Shown here: in pieces, positions 9,835 to 19,141 of the stretch | Layout of the letters: each line of letters opens with the position of its first letter | Position numbering within the stretch: the first letter of the stretch is position 1 | Origin: Leptospira broomii serovar Hurstbridge str. 5399 | GTDB taxonomy: Bacteria > Spirochaetota > Leptospiria > Leptospirales > Leptospiraceae | Direction: 5' to 3' | Length of the DNA stretch: 64,000 nucleotides | Assembly (NCBI RefSeq): GCF_000243715.2 | Contig: NZ_AHMO02000011.1 | Span: 558,001 to 622,000 of the forward strand | Position numbers and translations under genes: made by a program | The notes under the pieces: generated by a model | Told to the model about the DNA's origin: nothing | Databases searched by the model: none | What the model saw: the letters and a program-made list of their open reading frames with translations, nothing else

Positions 9835-10801
9835 TAAGCCAGAATGCGGAGTGCTTTCCGTCAAAGGCGCCAATATCACCTTTGCACTTACCGCTATTCT
9901 ACTCGTCCTTTTGATTTCGAATTGCGTTCGAAGACAGGAAGAAACCCATTTGAAGGGAACTATTACTTCCCGTTCCGTACGCATTCAAGAAAAGGAAAGA
10001 TCGTTTCACATTTTCATCCCGTTCGCCGTGGAGGACCAAACTCTTAAAAGGCCTTTAGTCATCGCATTGCATGGAAGGCTTGGGTCGGGAACGCAGATTA
10101 TGTCCGAATCTCGACTAAACTCTATCGCCGCAAGAGAGGCGTTTGTTGCCGTTTATCCCGACGGTTACAAAAGATCCTGGGCTGACGGCAGAGGAAGAAC
10201 TCCAGCGGATAAGGAGCAAATAGACGATGTTTCGTTTATCGAATCCGTATCGAACTATCTGATTCAAAACTATAATATAGATCCGACGAAAATATTTATC
10301 TTCGGTCATTCCAACGGCGGATTCATGACGCAAAGATTATTATCCGAAAAAGGTTCCCTCTTTAAGGCGGGAGTAAGCGTTTCTTCTCAATTATCGTTTT
10401 TTGTTTTAAAAAAGCATCATCCATCTTCGCCTATATCAGTGGCAATAATGACAGGCACAAACGACCCGATCGTCCCTTACTTTGGAGGTTTCGTTTTAGA
10501 CGGTGGAGAAATCATCGGGGCCGAAGAATCCATAACTCGCTGGGCCGACTGGAACCGATGCTCTGCCGTTCCGTTAATATCGAATGTTGATACGAAAGAC
10601 GACCAAACTTCGTTAGAAATTCGCTCGTATGAAAACTGCGCCGGGAAAACTAAAACTCGCCTTTATAAAATAATCGGCGCCGGTCATCAGTGGCCCGGAA
10701 ACGAAAGACGTAGTTTGTTCGGAATTAACCTCGGAAAACCGACACAAGAAGTAAATGCGTCGGAGGAAATCTGGAAATTTTTCCGAGAAACATTTCAATA
10801 G
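9809..10801 (+). CDS. Lipid-anchored esterase of the PHB-depolymerase/LpqC type
   Basis: A 330-residue alpha/beta hydrolase. The N-terminal signal ends LLISNC, so it is a likely lipoprotein (Cys39). The order of motifs is that of the Esterase_phd family: RPLVIALHG (oxyanion region), YPDGYKRSWADGRG, and the nucleophile in GHSNGG (Ser168); TGTNDPIVPY carries the acid and GAGHQWPG the histidine. Family members cleave short polyesters or feruloyl/acetyl esters outside the cell. The gene overlaps the upstream lipoprotein, with GGAG about 9 nt before the chosen ATG. It probably acts on an extracellular ester together with the two lipoproteins; that link is inference. Confidence 0.85.
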   Translation: MIYVRRRISKPECGVLSVKGANITFALTAILLVLLISNCVRRQEETHLKGTITSRSVRIQEKERSFHIFIPFAVEDQTLKRPLVIALHGRLGSGTQIMSESRLNSIAAREAFVAVYPDGYKRSWADGRGRTPADKEQIDDVSFIESVSNYLIQNYNIDPTKIFIFGHSNGGFMTQRLLSEKGSLFKAGVSVSSQLSFFVLKKHHPSSPISVAIMTGTNDPIVPYFGGFVLDGGEIIGAEESITRWADWNRCSAVPLISNVDTKDDQTSLEIRSYENCAGKTKTRLYKIIGAGHQWPGNERRSLFGINLGKPTQEVNASEEIWKFFRETFQ

Positions 10802-10927
10802 ATCATAAACGATTTATATATTTATGAATTATCATTCATTTTTTCCAGATAAGTTTCAAATCGAAAGGTTTCTACGGAACTATGTGTAAGCCGGAATCAT
10901 ATTTTTTGACTGCGACTACTTATCCGA

Positions 10928-11992
10928 TTATTTCTTAAATGTATTGAGCTTTACTAGTTTCATCTGCTCGGCAAAATCGACAATAGCCTCGAAATGAGGT
11001 GCATGAGCACAACATTCAAACGAGTAGAAAGTTTTCTTAGGCGCCTCCAGACCGTCTACATATTTCACAAGAATCTCTTCCGGATTATAATAATCGTATT
11101 TTCCTGTAAAAAAATAAACGGGTACTTGAATCGAAGGAGCTTGCTTAAACAGGTTCATTTGAAAAAAATAGGGGCGAATTCTCGAAGAAGATCTCCATAT
11201 TCCCGGCAGGTATGTGATCATATCAAAAATCGAATATTCCGGAGAATTCTCCATTAGGCCGCGCAGAAATTTATCCTCATCATAGCGTTGGATATCGTGA
11301 AACAATCCCGCTCCAAACCGGTTCAGCCAAAATCTTCGGTTTTTTAAATATTCCTCTTCCGTTAAATCTTTTACCCTATCCGATATTTCAGGATTTTTTC
11401 TTCCATTCTCAAGAACGAACTTATAGGAAACCGCAACACTTTGCTCTCCATCCACAACCGGTCCGATTCCTATATATGCGAATAAATCCTTTGGGTGACG
11501 GTTAGCGACTATTGCACCAAGATAACCGCCCCACGAATGTCCCATCAGATAAATTTTAGGAACATTAAATTTTCGTTTCAGAAATAAGATTACTTCCCTC
11601 GTATCAGAGAGATACGTTTCCGGTGTAACATCGGACATGAACAATGAATATGATTTTCCGGCTCCTCGCTGATCCCAATTTACGACGATAAATTGCTTTT
11701 CCAATTCAGTATAAAAATAACGGGCGAATCCGATCGAACCTGCGCCAGGACCTCCGTGGAGAATCAAAAGTACAGGATTATTTCGATTTTTACCCTGAGA
11801 AAACAACCATTGATCTACGCCGCCGATTTGAACTTTCTCTAATTCCGAAATTTCGGAACCACCCGGCTGAGGATCGACCGCAGCTTGACGAGCGCCCGGT
11901 AAGCAACCCAATAATACCATAGCTAAAACACCCGCAATGCAAAACGTACGAAGAATCGTTCCGCGATAAAGAAGCATTCTTGAATCTTTCAT
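10928..11992 (-). CDS. Proline-iminopeptidase-like alpha/beta hydrolase lipoprotein
   Basis: A protein of about 354 residues from the ATG at 11992, with a signal ending VLLGC (Cys30). Motifs: LHGGPGAGS (the HGGPG oxyanion turn), VNWDQRGAGKS and the nucleophile elbow GHSWGGYLG; together these mark the S33 iminopeptidase-like group. The histidine is probably in CCAHAPHFE near the C-terminus. The frame stays open upstream to 12145, but that extension has no signal peptide logic and no ribosome site. A second member of the same group lies at 16966-17970. Substrate is unknown; lipidated secreted forms need not be peptidases. Confidence 0.8.
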   Translation of the reverse strand: MKDSRMLLYRGTILRTFCIAGVLAMVLLGCLPGARQAAVDPQPGGSEISELEKVQIGGVDQWLFSQGKNRNNPVLLILHGGPGAGSIGFARYFYTELEKQFIVVNWDQRGAGKSYSLFMSDVTPETYLSDTREVILFLKRKFNVPKIYLMGHSWGGYLGAIVANRHPKDLFAYIGIGPVVDGEQSVAVSYKFVLENGRKNPEISDRVKDLTEEEYLKNRRFWLNRFGAGLFHDIQRYDEDKFLRGLMENSPEYSIFDMITYLPGIWRSSSRIRPYFFQMNLFKQAPSIQVPVYFFTGKYDYYNPEEILVKYVDGLEAPKKTFYSFECCAHAPHFEAIVDFAEQMKLVKLNTFKK

Positions 11993-12386
11993 TCTAGATT
12001 CGGGTGAAGGATTAAATCCGATAGATGATGTAAGCAAAGCAATTGGACCGGATTTAATTTTCTCTTTTGCGGTATATTTATAAAAAAAATTTAGGATCAA
12101 GGCTATTCGCATAACGGTATCGTATCTCCGAACGGATTGAATCAATGGTTCGCTTCGGACCGAAACTTACTTATTTTGAAAGAATTCGTAATTCCATCCG
12201 GTAGAGGAAGCATTGTTTATCAGACAGGAAAAATAATAGGAAAGATCGTTTGTTAGCGATTAACCGTTAATTTATTTGGACTAAGTTTGTCCATCTCTCG
12301 AATAAATCGCAAAATCGCCGATATTTCAGTACCGATCCGAAAATTTTGAGTAGATAACTTCAATCTACCCGAATAATTTTTGTCTT

Positions 12387-13169
12387 ATGAATTATTTTCG
12401 AGAAAAGATCGAACTTAAAAATGGTCGAGCCGAATTTATTAAAATCCAAACGAACGAGCAAAATTCTCTGACAAGAGAGAATTTAATCGAATTAGAAGAA
12501 ATTCTCAAAGAGATCCAAGCCGATGACGGTATTCGAGCCGCAGTCTTGACTTCCGAAAACGAGAAATTTTTTTCCAACGGCGTCGACGCTGAAAATATCC
12601 TGAACACTTCCAGAGTAAAGCTAACGGAAGAAATGGGACAAATTGTCCTGACCTTCGGCCAGATGCTTAGATTCGACAAACCTCTCATTGCCGAAGTGAC
12701 CGGCTATGCGATGGGGGGAGGAGCTGTCATGACTTTAGCCTGCGATTTTAGATATATGTTGGAAGGCAAAGGTCGAATCGCTTTTACGGAAATACTTGTC
12801 GGGTTGCCGTTGCCTTTAACTTTCATAGAGAGACTACGAGAAACGGTCGATCCTCGTTGTTTAAACGAAATGTGTCTTTTGGGAAAGCTATATAAAGCAA
12901 CGGAAGCCAAAGAAACAAATCTAATCAACGAAGTTGCAAGTTCTCGTATCGATCTTAGAAAAATCGTTATAAAAAAATTGGAAGAAGTCATGGGAATTGC
13001 TCCGAGCGCCTACAGAAAAACTAAGCAGGCCATGAACAGAGCCGTTATAAGTCGCTCCGAGGAAAATCTAGCTTATACGAGAAAAAGCCTGGAAGATCCT
13101 ATCGTTGTTTCCAATTTACTAGAAGCAATGACAGCCCTTAAAGAGAAGAGACGACCAAAACTAATGTAG
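12387..13169 (+). CDS. Enoyl-CoA hydratase/isomerase family protein
   Basis: A 260-residue crotonase-fold protein of normal length. The oxyanion-hole segments are visible as FFSNGVDAENI and GYAMGGGAVMTLACDF, and FTEILVGLPLP occupies the usual active-site position. The typical pair of catalytic glutamates of true enoyl-CoA hydratases is not clearly present, so it could be an isomerase or another acyl-CoA-processing crotonase. It is cytoplasmic and stands alone; no beta-oxidation genes are adjacent. It converges on the FecR gene, and a strong hairpin separates them. Confidence 0.85.
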   Translation: MNYFREKIELKNGRAEFIKIQTNEQNSLTRENLIELEEILKEIQADDGIRAAVLTSENEKFFSNGVDAENILNTSRVKLTEEMGQIVLTFGQMLRFDKPLIAEVTGYAMGGGAVMTLACDFRYMLEGKGRIAFTEILVGLPLPLTFIERLRETVDPRCLNEMCLLGKLYKATEAKETNLINEVASSRIDLRKIVIKKLEEVMGIAPSAYRKTKQAMNRAVISRSEENLAYTRKSLEDPIVVSNLLEAMTALKEKRRPKLM

Positions 13170-13194
13170 CGGAGGGTTTTTGAAAATAGGATAA

Positions 13195-13230
13195 CGCGAC
13201 TCGTATTTACTGAAAGTAAGTGAAGTCGCG
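13195..13230. terminator. Strong nested hairpin between convergent genes
   Basis: Outer arms CGCGACT and AGTCGCG (7 bp, perfect) enclose an inner stem TTACT-GAA-AGTAA extended by A-T and G-U pairs, giving a long hairpin with a 3-nt loop. There is no T-run, but its place between the convergent crotonase and FecR genes suits a bidirectional terminator or mRNA 3'-end stabiliser. Confidence 0.5.
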
Positions 13231-13334
13231 CGACAATATCGAAATTTGAAATCCGCCCGGTCTAAAAACCGATTGGAATCCATCTATAGCGGTAAAATTT
13301 TCGCTATTCCAGCGTCGACCCCGTCCTCTTAAAA

Positions 13335-14033
13335 TTAATTCGACGCCAGCTTTTTCTTAACCAGCTCGATCACTTTTTTCACATCTTCCGGGCTCATCGT
13401 ACTCTGATGGCCCATCGGTGAGTTTTCTAACTCGCTATGATCATGATCGTATGGTATATTTGATTTTTGTAAATCTTTCGGAGTTAAATAAATCGTCTTG
13501 TTACCTTTCGTCACCGATAAATAGTCGCCATCATTCACTTTCTTAGAGTGACTCTGCCTATTCTCCGACTCGATCTTCCCTTCACAATGGCAGATAAACG
13601 TCATATCATCGTGGATGCCTGTATAAAATTTAGTTCCTCTCACGCCCGCAGTTACGGTTGGCGTCTGCAAAGTCATTCCCTCTCCCTTTAAAAGTCTATT
13701 TGTCTTAATCCAGGAACTTCCCTTCTCCTGAAAGAAAACTTTCTCGCTATTTATATCATTAAAATTAAATCGAGAGTTCGACTGAATTTCGAGGACAGAT
13801 GAATTTGCTCCGAAAACGATCATTGCAACCGATTTATCACCGGTAGCCAATATATCTCCTGCCTTGATTTCTTGAGAGATGACAGGTTTTATAGTCTGCC
13901 CCCCTCTCTCTATGGTCACGCTTCCGGAAAGAAAGTTAATCACGCCTTTTGAGCTCTCTATTTTGTTTTTTCCGCAACCGCCGGCAAAGACGGTAATACA
14001 TAATAGAATTATAATAACTGATATTTTCTTCAT
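13335..14033 (-). CDS. FecR-domain lipoprotein
   Basis: A protein of about 232 residues from the ATG at 14033, which has GGAG 5 nt upstream; the longer frame to 14105 lacks such a site. The signal ends FAGGC. The FecR domain runs through about residues 25-140: GDILATGDKSVAMIVF and the hallmark TVTAGVRGTKF. It lacks the N-terminal regulatory part and transmembrane anchor of true FecR, so it is not a classical anti-sigma factor. Spirochaetal lipoproteins with this domain are common and their role is unknown. The C-terminus is charged and His-rich (YDHDHSE). Confidence 0.8.
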   Translation of the reverse strand: MKKISVIIILLCITVFAGGCGKNKIESSKGVINFLSGSVTIERGGQTIKPVISQEIKAGDILATGDKSVAMIVFGANSSVLEIQSNSRFNFNDINSEKVFFQEKGSSWIKTNRLLKGEGMTLQTPTVTAGVRGTKFYTGIHDDMTFICHCEGKIESENRQSHSKKVNDGDYLSVTKGNKTIYLTPKDLQKSNIPYDHDHSELENSPMGHQSTMSPEDVKKVIELVKKKLASN

Positions 14034-14450
14034 ACGACTCCGATCCGATAGGAATTTTTTTGTTAATCCCTTGGCATAAATTAATGTTAACTTATTAAAA
14101 AGCAAACTAATAATTTTGCTCTAAGAATAACCCCGATCCATCCACTTATACCCGAAATACGGAAAAGTTAAATATCAAAGAAATTAATTTCAATGGGATT
14201 AATTTGAAATTTAATAGCTTGATTTCGAAACTCTCCGCTTGATCAGGGAGGACGTAAGACCTTCAATCGATTTACTCGGTTAATGGAGCATATACTGCAA
14301 GCGGATAGAACTAAGTCGAAAAGCCGAACATGACTTTAAAAAATATGATTATTCGAAGGAGAAGCAGTAAGGATCTCGTAAAATTTAACGAGCGTAATAT
14401 AATAGAAATTCCAGATAATCCCCAACTTCTCCGAAACTTTTAAACAGAAG
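14034..14450. other. Intergenic region, no gene seen
   Basis: About 415 bp upstream of the FecR lipoprotein and downstream of the conserved membrane protein. No ORF, repeat or strong hairpin was found. Confidence 0.45.
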
Positions 14451-15071
14451 TTAGCGAGCGATTCTTTTTGCATTTTCATCGTCTACAATCGCGCGATTTA
14501 AATCCGCCCGGAGGGAGTCAAAACGAGCATGCAATTCCGTTGCGTCTCCATAATCGATAAAGTACGGGTAACGTTTATGGACAGAAAGGACGTTACGGGC
14601 GTGTTTGATTGGACACCAATATTGCTCTGTGCGAGCTGCAATTTCGCCTACATAAGCGATGAGTCCATTTGCATATCCGCAATAATCGCAATTTATTTTT
14701 TCAAGAAGATTTAAATACCCTAGGCGGTGTCGATCCAACGTTATATAATTCGAACGATTTACCGCAGGAATTCCGTACAAACGAAAACAAACGGCTTGAT
14801 AAACCGTCATAAAAATATCTAGAAAAACCAAAGGTAGAATGATCATATAAATAAATGGGGCTGATAAAATGTTCTGAGGTCTGCTAGAACGAAACCAAGC
14901 GATAAGCCCCATCTTCATACGTTTATGAGCCAATTTCACTTTTCGCTCAAACAATACCTTAGTACCTTTTAATTGAAATAGCGCTTGCATTTCCTGCTCA
15001 TGCAATTCCTTTCTAAGGTCCTCTTCCAAAACGGAAATCTGATCCAATATCTTTCTAACTTTCTTATTCAT
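14451..15071 (-). CDS. Conserved membrane protein with CxxC motif, unknown function
   Basis: About 206 residues: an N-terminal coiled-coil-like region (LEEDLRKELHEQEMQAL), one or two hydrophobic segments (APFIYMIILPLVFLDIFMTVYQAVCF), and a conserved-looking soluble tail with NCDYCGYANGL and RTEQYWCPIKHA. The CxxC plus a third Cys and a His suggest a metal site, but this is inference. I recognise the tail as a widely distributed bacterial family of unknown function. The start is uncertain between the ATG used here and a TTG 18 nt upstream. It is monocistronic as far as can be seen. Confidence 0.7.
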   Translation of the reverse strand: MNKKVRKILDQISVLEEDLRKELHEQEMQALFQLKGTKVLFERKVKLAHKRMKMGLIAWFRSSRPQNILSAPFIYMIILPLVFLDIFMTVYQAVCFRLYGIPAVNRSNYITLDRHRLGYLNLLEKINCDYCGYANGLIAYVGEIAARTEQYWCPIKHARNVLSVHKRYPYFIDYGDATELHARFDSLRADLNRAIVDDENAKRIAR

Positions 15072-15325
15072 ACTTCTATACGAACTCAATTTTCAAGTTC
15101 GTCAAATCAATAAATGTAAATATTTTAATATTAAAATCAATCGACCCATGATCGATCTAAACTATATCGAACTCTATTATTAATGTATATTATATTATTA
15201 CAATACATGAATAATAAAAAAGAATAAATTGCCTATAACCGATCGCATAGCCTATATTCCTGGAATGTCGCATAACGTAAAAAACGGTTCATCGATTTAT
15301 AAAAAATTAAAACCCATTTTTTAGT

Positions 15326-16231
15326 TTATTGGCGCCTCTTATGAAGTTCCGCCTTCCTTGCCCGGTTCGCACCTGCCGGAATTCTCTTAGAGCAGAGAGC
15401 CTCCGCTTCTGCAAGAACCATAGACTCTCTTTGCTTTGAAACTCCGATTTGCTTTAAAACGCCAGGATTGGAGCATAAATCTTTACATAGGATTGTTTTA
15501 AGATTAAGCAAGGCGCTTTTCTCCCGTCGCGATAAGGTAGAGAGACAGGTAACCGGATATAGACCCATCGAATCGATCAAAACTTTTAGGCTTTCGTGCT
15601 CGGGAAAATCCCAACTTATCAAGTGCATACCTGAACAGAGTCCGAACTTTATCGCATCAGTCGTAAAGCGAGTATTTGTAACGATCCAACCTTGATGAAA
15701 TTTTTCCCTTTGATCCGGTAGACTTTCCCACTCCTTTTCTAAATCGAGGAATCTCGCGTAGATATATAACGAAATCTTTACGTCGGAAACGATTCCTGGA
15801 AGATTATGATATTTGCATTCGATCATGAACTGCCGATTTTCTTTCTTGGCTATCACGTCTATCTCGTGATTTACGCAATAACCTTTTACCACTTGACCAA
15901 CCGCAGTCGTATAACCTTGGTGAGTGAGAATTTCCGAAACAAATCCTTCAAACGGATATCCGGAAGGTCCTAACTCCATAATTCCGTTCTTTAAATGATA
16001 TCTGGAGGCAAAAACGGGTGATTCCTCCTTCAGCTTTGCATAGGCCAACTTATATATGTCCCTAGTGGGCAATTCTCTGGGATTCATCCCTCTGACGTCT
16101 CGAACGATTCGCTCGATGACGCGATTCGGTGCCCCGATTTTATGCAGCGATGATCTTAGCTTTTCTTCGGAAAAATCCGAAATCTCTCCACTGGACTTAA
16201 CTACGGAATATTTCCTACTTTGTTTTGACAT
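15326..16231 (-). CDS. ATP-cone / Mrr-type restriction-endonuclease-fold protein
   Basis: A 301-residue protein. Residues about 8-80 match an ATP-cone domain (VVKSSGEISDFSEEKLRSSL, LPTRDIYKLAYAKL), the nucleotide-sensing module of ribonucleotide reductase and NrdR. Residues about 92-235 form a PD-(D/E)xK nuclease-like domain with D125 (HEIDVIAK) and E138-x-K140 (IECKYH), as in Mrr. The C-terminal tail is basic with CSKRIPAGANRARKAELH, recalling a helix-hairpin. No methylase or specificity gene is nearby, so it is not a standard restriction system. A nucleotide-gated nuclease in repair or defence is a reasonable inference only. Confidence 0.75.
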   Translation of the reverse strand: MSKQSRKYSVVKSSGEISDFSEEKLRSSLHKIGAPNRVIERIVRDVRGMNPRELPTRDIYKLAYAKLKEESPVFASRYHLKNGIMELGPSGYPFEGFVSEILTHQGYTTAVGQVVKGYCVNHEIDVIAKKENRQFMIECKYHNLPGIVSDVKISLYIYARFLDLEKEWESLPDQREKFHQGWIVTNTRFTTDAIKFGLCSGMHLISWDFPEHESLKVLIDSMGLYPVTCLSTLSRREKSALLNLKTILCKDLCSNPGVLKQIGVSKQRESMVLAEAEALCSKRIPAGANRARKAELHKRRQ

Positions 16232-16464
16232 AGTTTAATAAACGAAATTATCTTTCTCTTTATTTCTTAGCAAAATTCGACTCGTCGGTAACAATCGAAA
16301 CCGCTACGATCCAATAGTTCAACTACACTCTATAAATTCCCCGCGATTTTTTTAAAATTAACGATCGGTTTTCGTAATAGACGACTCTACTCCTAAGAGC
16401 TTCAATAACGAATGGCTTAAAATCTCAACGCGAAAAGGCCGGAATCGTATCGTGTAGGAGGTTA

Positions 16465-16920
16465 TTAAAAAAGGCCGAATCCTTTCGTCGCTAGCATGTA
16501 AAGGGACCATAGGAAGATTAATGTCATTAAAATTAATTCACGCCAAGCTTTACCAGGATTCGCCTGAATCGAATAAGACATCAATTTAAGAGCGGTAACA
16601 GGAGGTTTCGGCGACTTCTCCGGAGGAAGGGGTTCCGAGAATCGATGAAAAAAAACTTGGATGATGGTCATGCCGACTAAAAGCCCAGTGGTGAAACTTA
16701 AATATTCCACTCCCGAAAGTAACAGCAGAAGCATGAAAACGATCATCAGAATCAATATTACGGAATCGAAGATACGAATAATTCTTCCTCCTCCTTTTTC
16801 ATATACGAGTTCCAGTCCTTTCATTTTTACTTCATCTTTCCGAAAGAAGAACTCGTAAAATTTGACCAACGAGTAGATTATATAAATCGTAAGCAAGATC
16901 TTCAGGGTTTTCTGTTCCAT
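16465..16920 (-). CDS. Small multi-pass membrane protein, unknown function
   Basis: A 151-residue protein with four hydrophobic stretches: LTIYIIYSLVKFYEFF, FDSVILILMIVFMLLLLLSG, YLSFTTGLLVGMTIIQVFF and LILMTLIFLWSLYMLA. It has a charged loop between the first and second. No family is recognised. It lies 45 bp upstream of the alpha/beta hydrolase start on the opposite side (same strand, downstream of it), so the two may share a transcript from 17970. Function unknown. Confidence 0.6.
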   Translation of the reverse strand: MEQKTLKILLTIYIIYSLVKFYEFFFRKDEVKMKGLELVYEKGGGRIIRIFDSVILILMIVFMLLLLLSGVEYLSFTTGLLVGMTIIQVFFHRFSEPLPPEKSPKPPVTALKLMSYSIQANPGKAWRELILMTLIFLWSLYMLATKGFGLF

Positions 16921-16965
16921 TTTTCCATTATACGGAATTATCCCTTTTTTTGTTGAGTATTTTGC

Positions 16966-17970
16966 TTATTTTTTCAAGAAATCTCGAATCTTGCGTATAC
17001 TCTCGTCCGGCTTAAGCGTAATCATATTATGGCCTGTTCCTCGCATCAATAGATGAGTCGTTGAAGAAGGAAAGAGATGCTCATGATTCGCTCTTTGATA
17101 ATCGAATCCGATAAAACTGCATTCGCTGCTAAGTAAAAGTATTTTGCCTTTGAATGATTTTATTCCGGCGGTAAGGTCATAATTAAACAGCTTTGGATCA
17201 TCCATCAATGGAAGTATCATTTTACTGAAAACTAAATATCCCGCCCTCACGAACGAGCCGTCCGGAATCGATTCTCCTTCGCATTGATAAGGTTGTCCTT
17301 TTCCGATTCCCATCATTTTTGTTAGAATATAATCTTTCATTTCCTGGCCGTCTTTTGTCTTAACAAAAATAGATTTAGAAAATATTAATACAATTTGCAT
17401 CATTTGAGAAAATCCGAGGTTATTTTGCGCCTGCTTAATTTTCTTCAAAAATTCGACAGCCGTTTTTTGATTCAGCATGCCGGGCTCCATTATTACTGCC
17501 GCATTGATTTCATTCGGAAACCTTGATATGTAGGCGGTCGAAAGCATTCCTCCCCATGAATGTCCGATTAGAATTACCTTTTTACCGTTAGAATGGACTC
17601 GAATCATGCTCCTCGCATCTTCTAAAAACGATTCGATCGTAAAAATCATATGATCGTTTCTATCCGATCTCCCGCTGCCTCTCTGGTCATAGAAGAGAAT
17701 ATGATATTCGTCGGACAATCTCCTTAATTCCTTCAGATACTGAAAATCACCTCCGGGACCTCCATGTAGGACAATGATCAAGGGATTCTTCGGGTCGCCG
17801 TAACTTTCCGTATAAAAGGGGTAACCGTTGATATTTGTCCGTGGCAAATTCAAATCCGTTCCAGTCGTCTCCGGGATACGAAACAAACCGATCGTAGACA
17901 TGAATACAATAAGCAATACTAGGCATACTAGTGCAGCCGAAGATTTCTTTAGGAAGGACCATTCTTTCAT
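16966..17970 (-). CDS. Proline-iminopeptidase-like alpha/beta hydrolase, membrane-anchored
   Basis: A 334-residue protein. An uncleaved-looking N-terminal segment (AALVCLVLLIVFMSTIGLF) anchors it. The S33-type motifs are present: LHGGPGGDF, FYDQRGSGRSDRND, nucleophile Ser138 in GHSWGGML, and the C-terminal RGTGHNMI histidine. AGGTGAT precedes the start. It belongs to the same group as the lipoprotein at 10928-11992, but anchoring differs. Substrate is unknown. The small membrane protein gene lies just downstream and may be cotranscribed. Confidence 0.8.
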   Translation of the reverse strand: MKEWSFLKKSSAALVCLVLLIVFMSTIGLFRIPETTGTDLNLPRTNINGYPFYTESYGDPKNPLIIVLHGGPGGDFQYLKELRRLSDEYHILFYDQRGSGRSDRNDHMIFTIESFLEDARSMIRVHSNGKKVILIGHSWGGMLSTAYISRFPNEINAAVIMEPGMLNQKTAVEFLKKIKQAQNNLGFSQMMQIVLIFSKSIFVKTKDGQEMKDYILTKMMGIGKGQPYQCEGESIPDGSFVRAGYLVFSKMILPLMDDPKLFNYDLTAGIKSFKGKILLLSSECSFIGFDYQRANHEHLFPSSTTHLLMRGTGHNMITLKPDESIRKIRDFLKK

Positions 17971-18196
17971 AGATCACCTTTAATCGATTTATTTAAGTTT
18001 GATTCAGTTTTTCCATTTGATGTCAAACTGTACAATTGATCCTTAATTAAAACGAGCCTTCGCAGGATCTTTAACTTTTCCGAAAGCGTTTAGAGAGCCA
18101 GTACTATCGAATTTATCGATGGAAATCGTTTTCTATTTAGTCGCTGGATACTCCTTAATTAATCCAATATAAAATCGGAAAGATCGCTCTTAGGAT

Positions 18197-18724
18197 TTAT
18201 AAGAAAAGCGGAAACGAAAAATCGGCCCGTAAAGCCCCCGAACATAAAGCGAAAGTTGAAAATCTATAATTCGAAGTCGAGGCAGGTTCATTGCAACCGT
18301 TGCAGCTAGGAGCCCCGCAGGGATCATTTTGAATCAGGAGCCGGCAGATATTGATGGAAGATCTATCTAGATAGTCGTAATTAGCACATCCTGTTAAGGA
18401 ATCAGCTTGCCTCTGTTGAGCCGATGTCGGCTTAGATGAACCCGATGATGAACTTGACGAGGAGCTTGGACCTCCGCAGGGAGTGCTTGCAAACATTAGC
18501 GAATAACTCGCTGTCCAGTTATATCCGGAGCTACCGAACTGAGGACATCTTTGCTGCAGTGCGGCAATATCGCCGGTCAAAAGTTGTTTTGCATCATCCC
18601 TTTTGATCTTATCTCCTCTAACCTTATAGAATTCTTCTTGTATATCTTGTCCTATGCAGGATGTGCAAAGCAAAACAATTACACAAAATATAAAATATAG
18701 AATTCGCGGACAATATTTAATCAT
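18197..18724 (-). CDS. Cys-rich lipoprotein with polyserine linker, unknown function
   Basis: About 175 residues, with a signal ending LLCTSC. The mature chain has an acidic/basic helix, then a region with CPQFGSSGYNWTASYS, a polyserine linker of some eight Ser, and a C-terminal half containing seven Cys (GCANYDYL, NICRLLI, CGAPSCNGC). So many Cys in an exported protein suggest disulfides. I recognise the general pattern of short Leptospira lipoproteins but no functional family. Start choice is uncertain: ATG codons at 18733 and 18760 are in frame, and AAGGG lies between them and the chosen one. Confidence 0.65.
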   Translation of the reverse strand: MIKYCPRILYFIFCVIVLLCTSCIGQDIQEEFYKVRGDKIKRDDAKQLLTGDIAALQQRCPQFGSSGYNWTASYSLMFASTPCGGPSSSSSSSSGSSKPTSAQQRQADSLTGCANYDYLDRSSINICRLLIQNDPCGAPSCNGCNEPASTSNYRFSTFALCSGALRADFSFPLFL

Positions 18725-19141
18725 AAAAATCATTTCCCTTACAGTTTCTCCCGTCACCATTGCTCGACAAAATGCTTACTTCCGTCCAAATCGTAAGAAT
18801 GTTAATAGAATTCGGAGAACGACCGGCTTCCTCCGTAAATTGTCGTTGCAAAATTACATGGAAATATGTTCTACGATAAGCTCGAAATATACTGACCGAT
18901 TTGTTTTACGATAGTGCACTGCGAACTCGAACTCAATTGCATAGAGTCTTTAGAGTATGAAGGATCGAATTCCGCAAATTCAAGAAATTTTCGAAAGGTA
19001 TAAGAAATTTCCAAGAAAATGCGCCCTATGGGCCGCAACGCTCAATGCTAAACTTCTTGAAGCACAAATGTATAAATAAAAAAATGAATAATTTTATCAT
19101 AGTTCTCATTTTGAATGAATTTCGTTTTAGAGGTGAAACTC
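18725..19141. other. Intergenic region, no gene seen
   Basis: About 380 bp upstream of the Cys-rich lipoprotein and downstream of the beta-lactamase-fold gene. The open frame at 18654-18914 on the plus strand is mostly antisense to the lipoprotein and has no ribosome site. No repeats seen. Confidence 0.4.
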
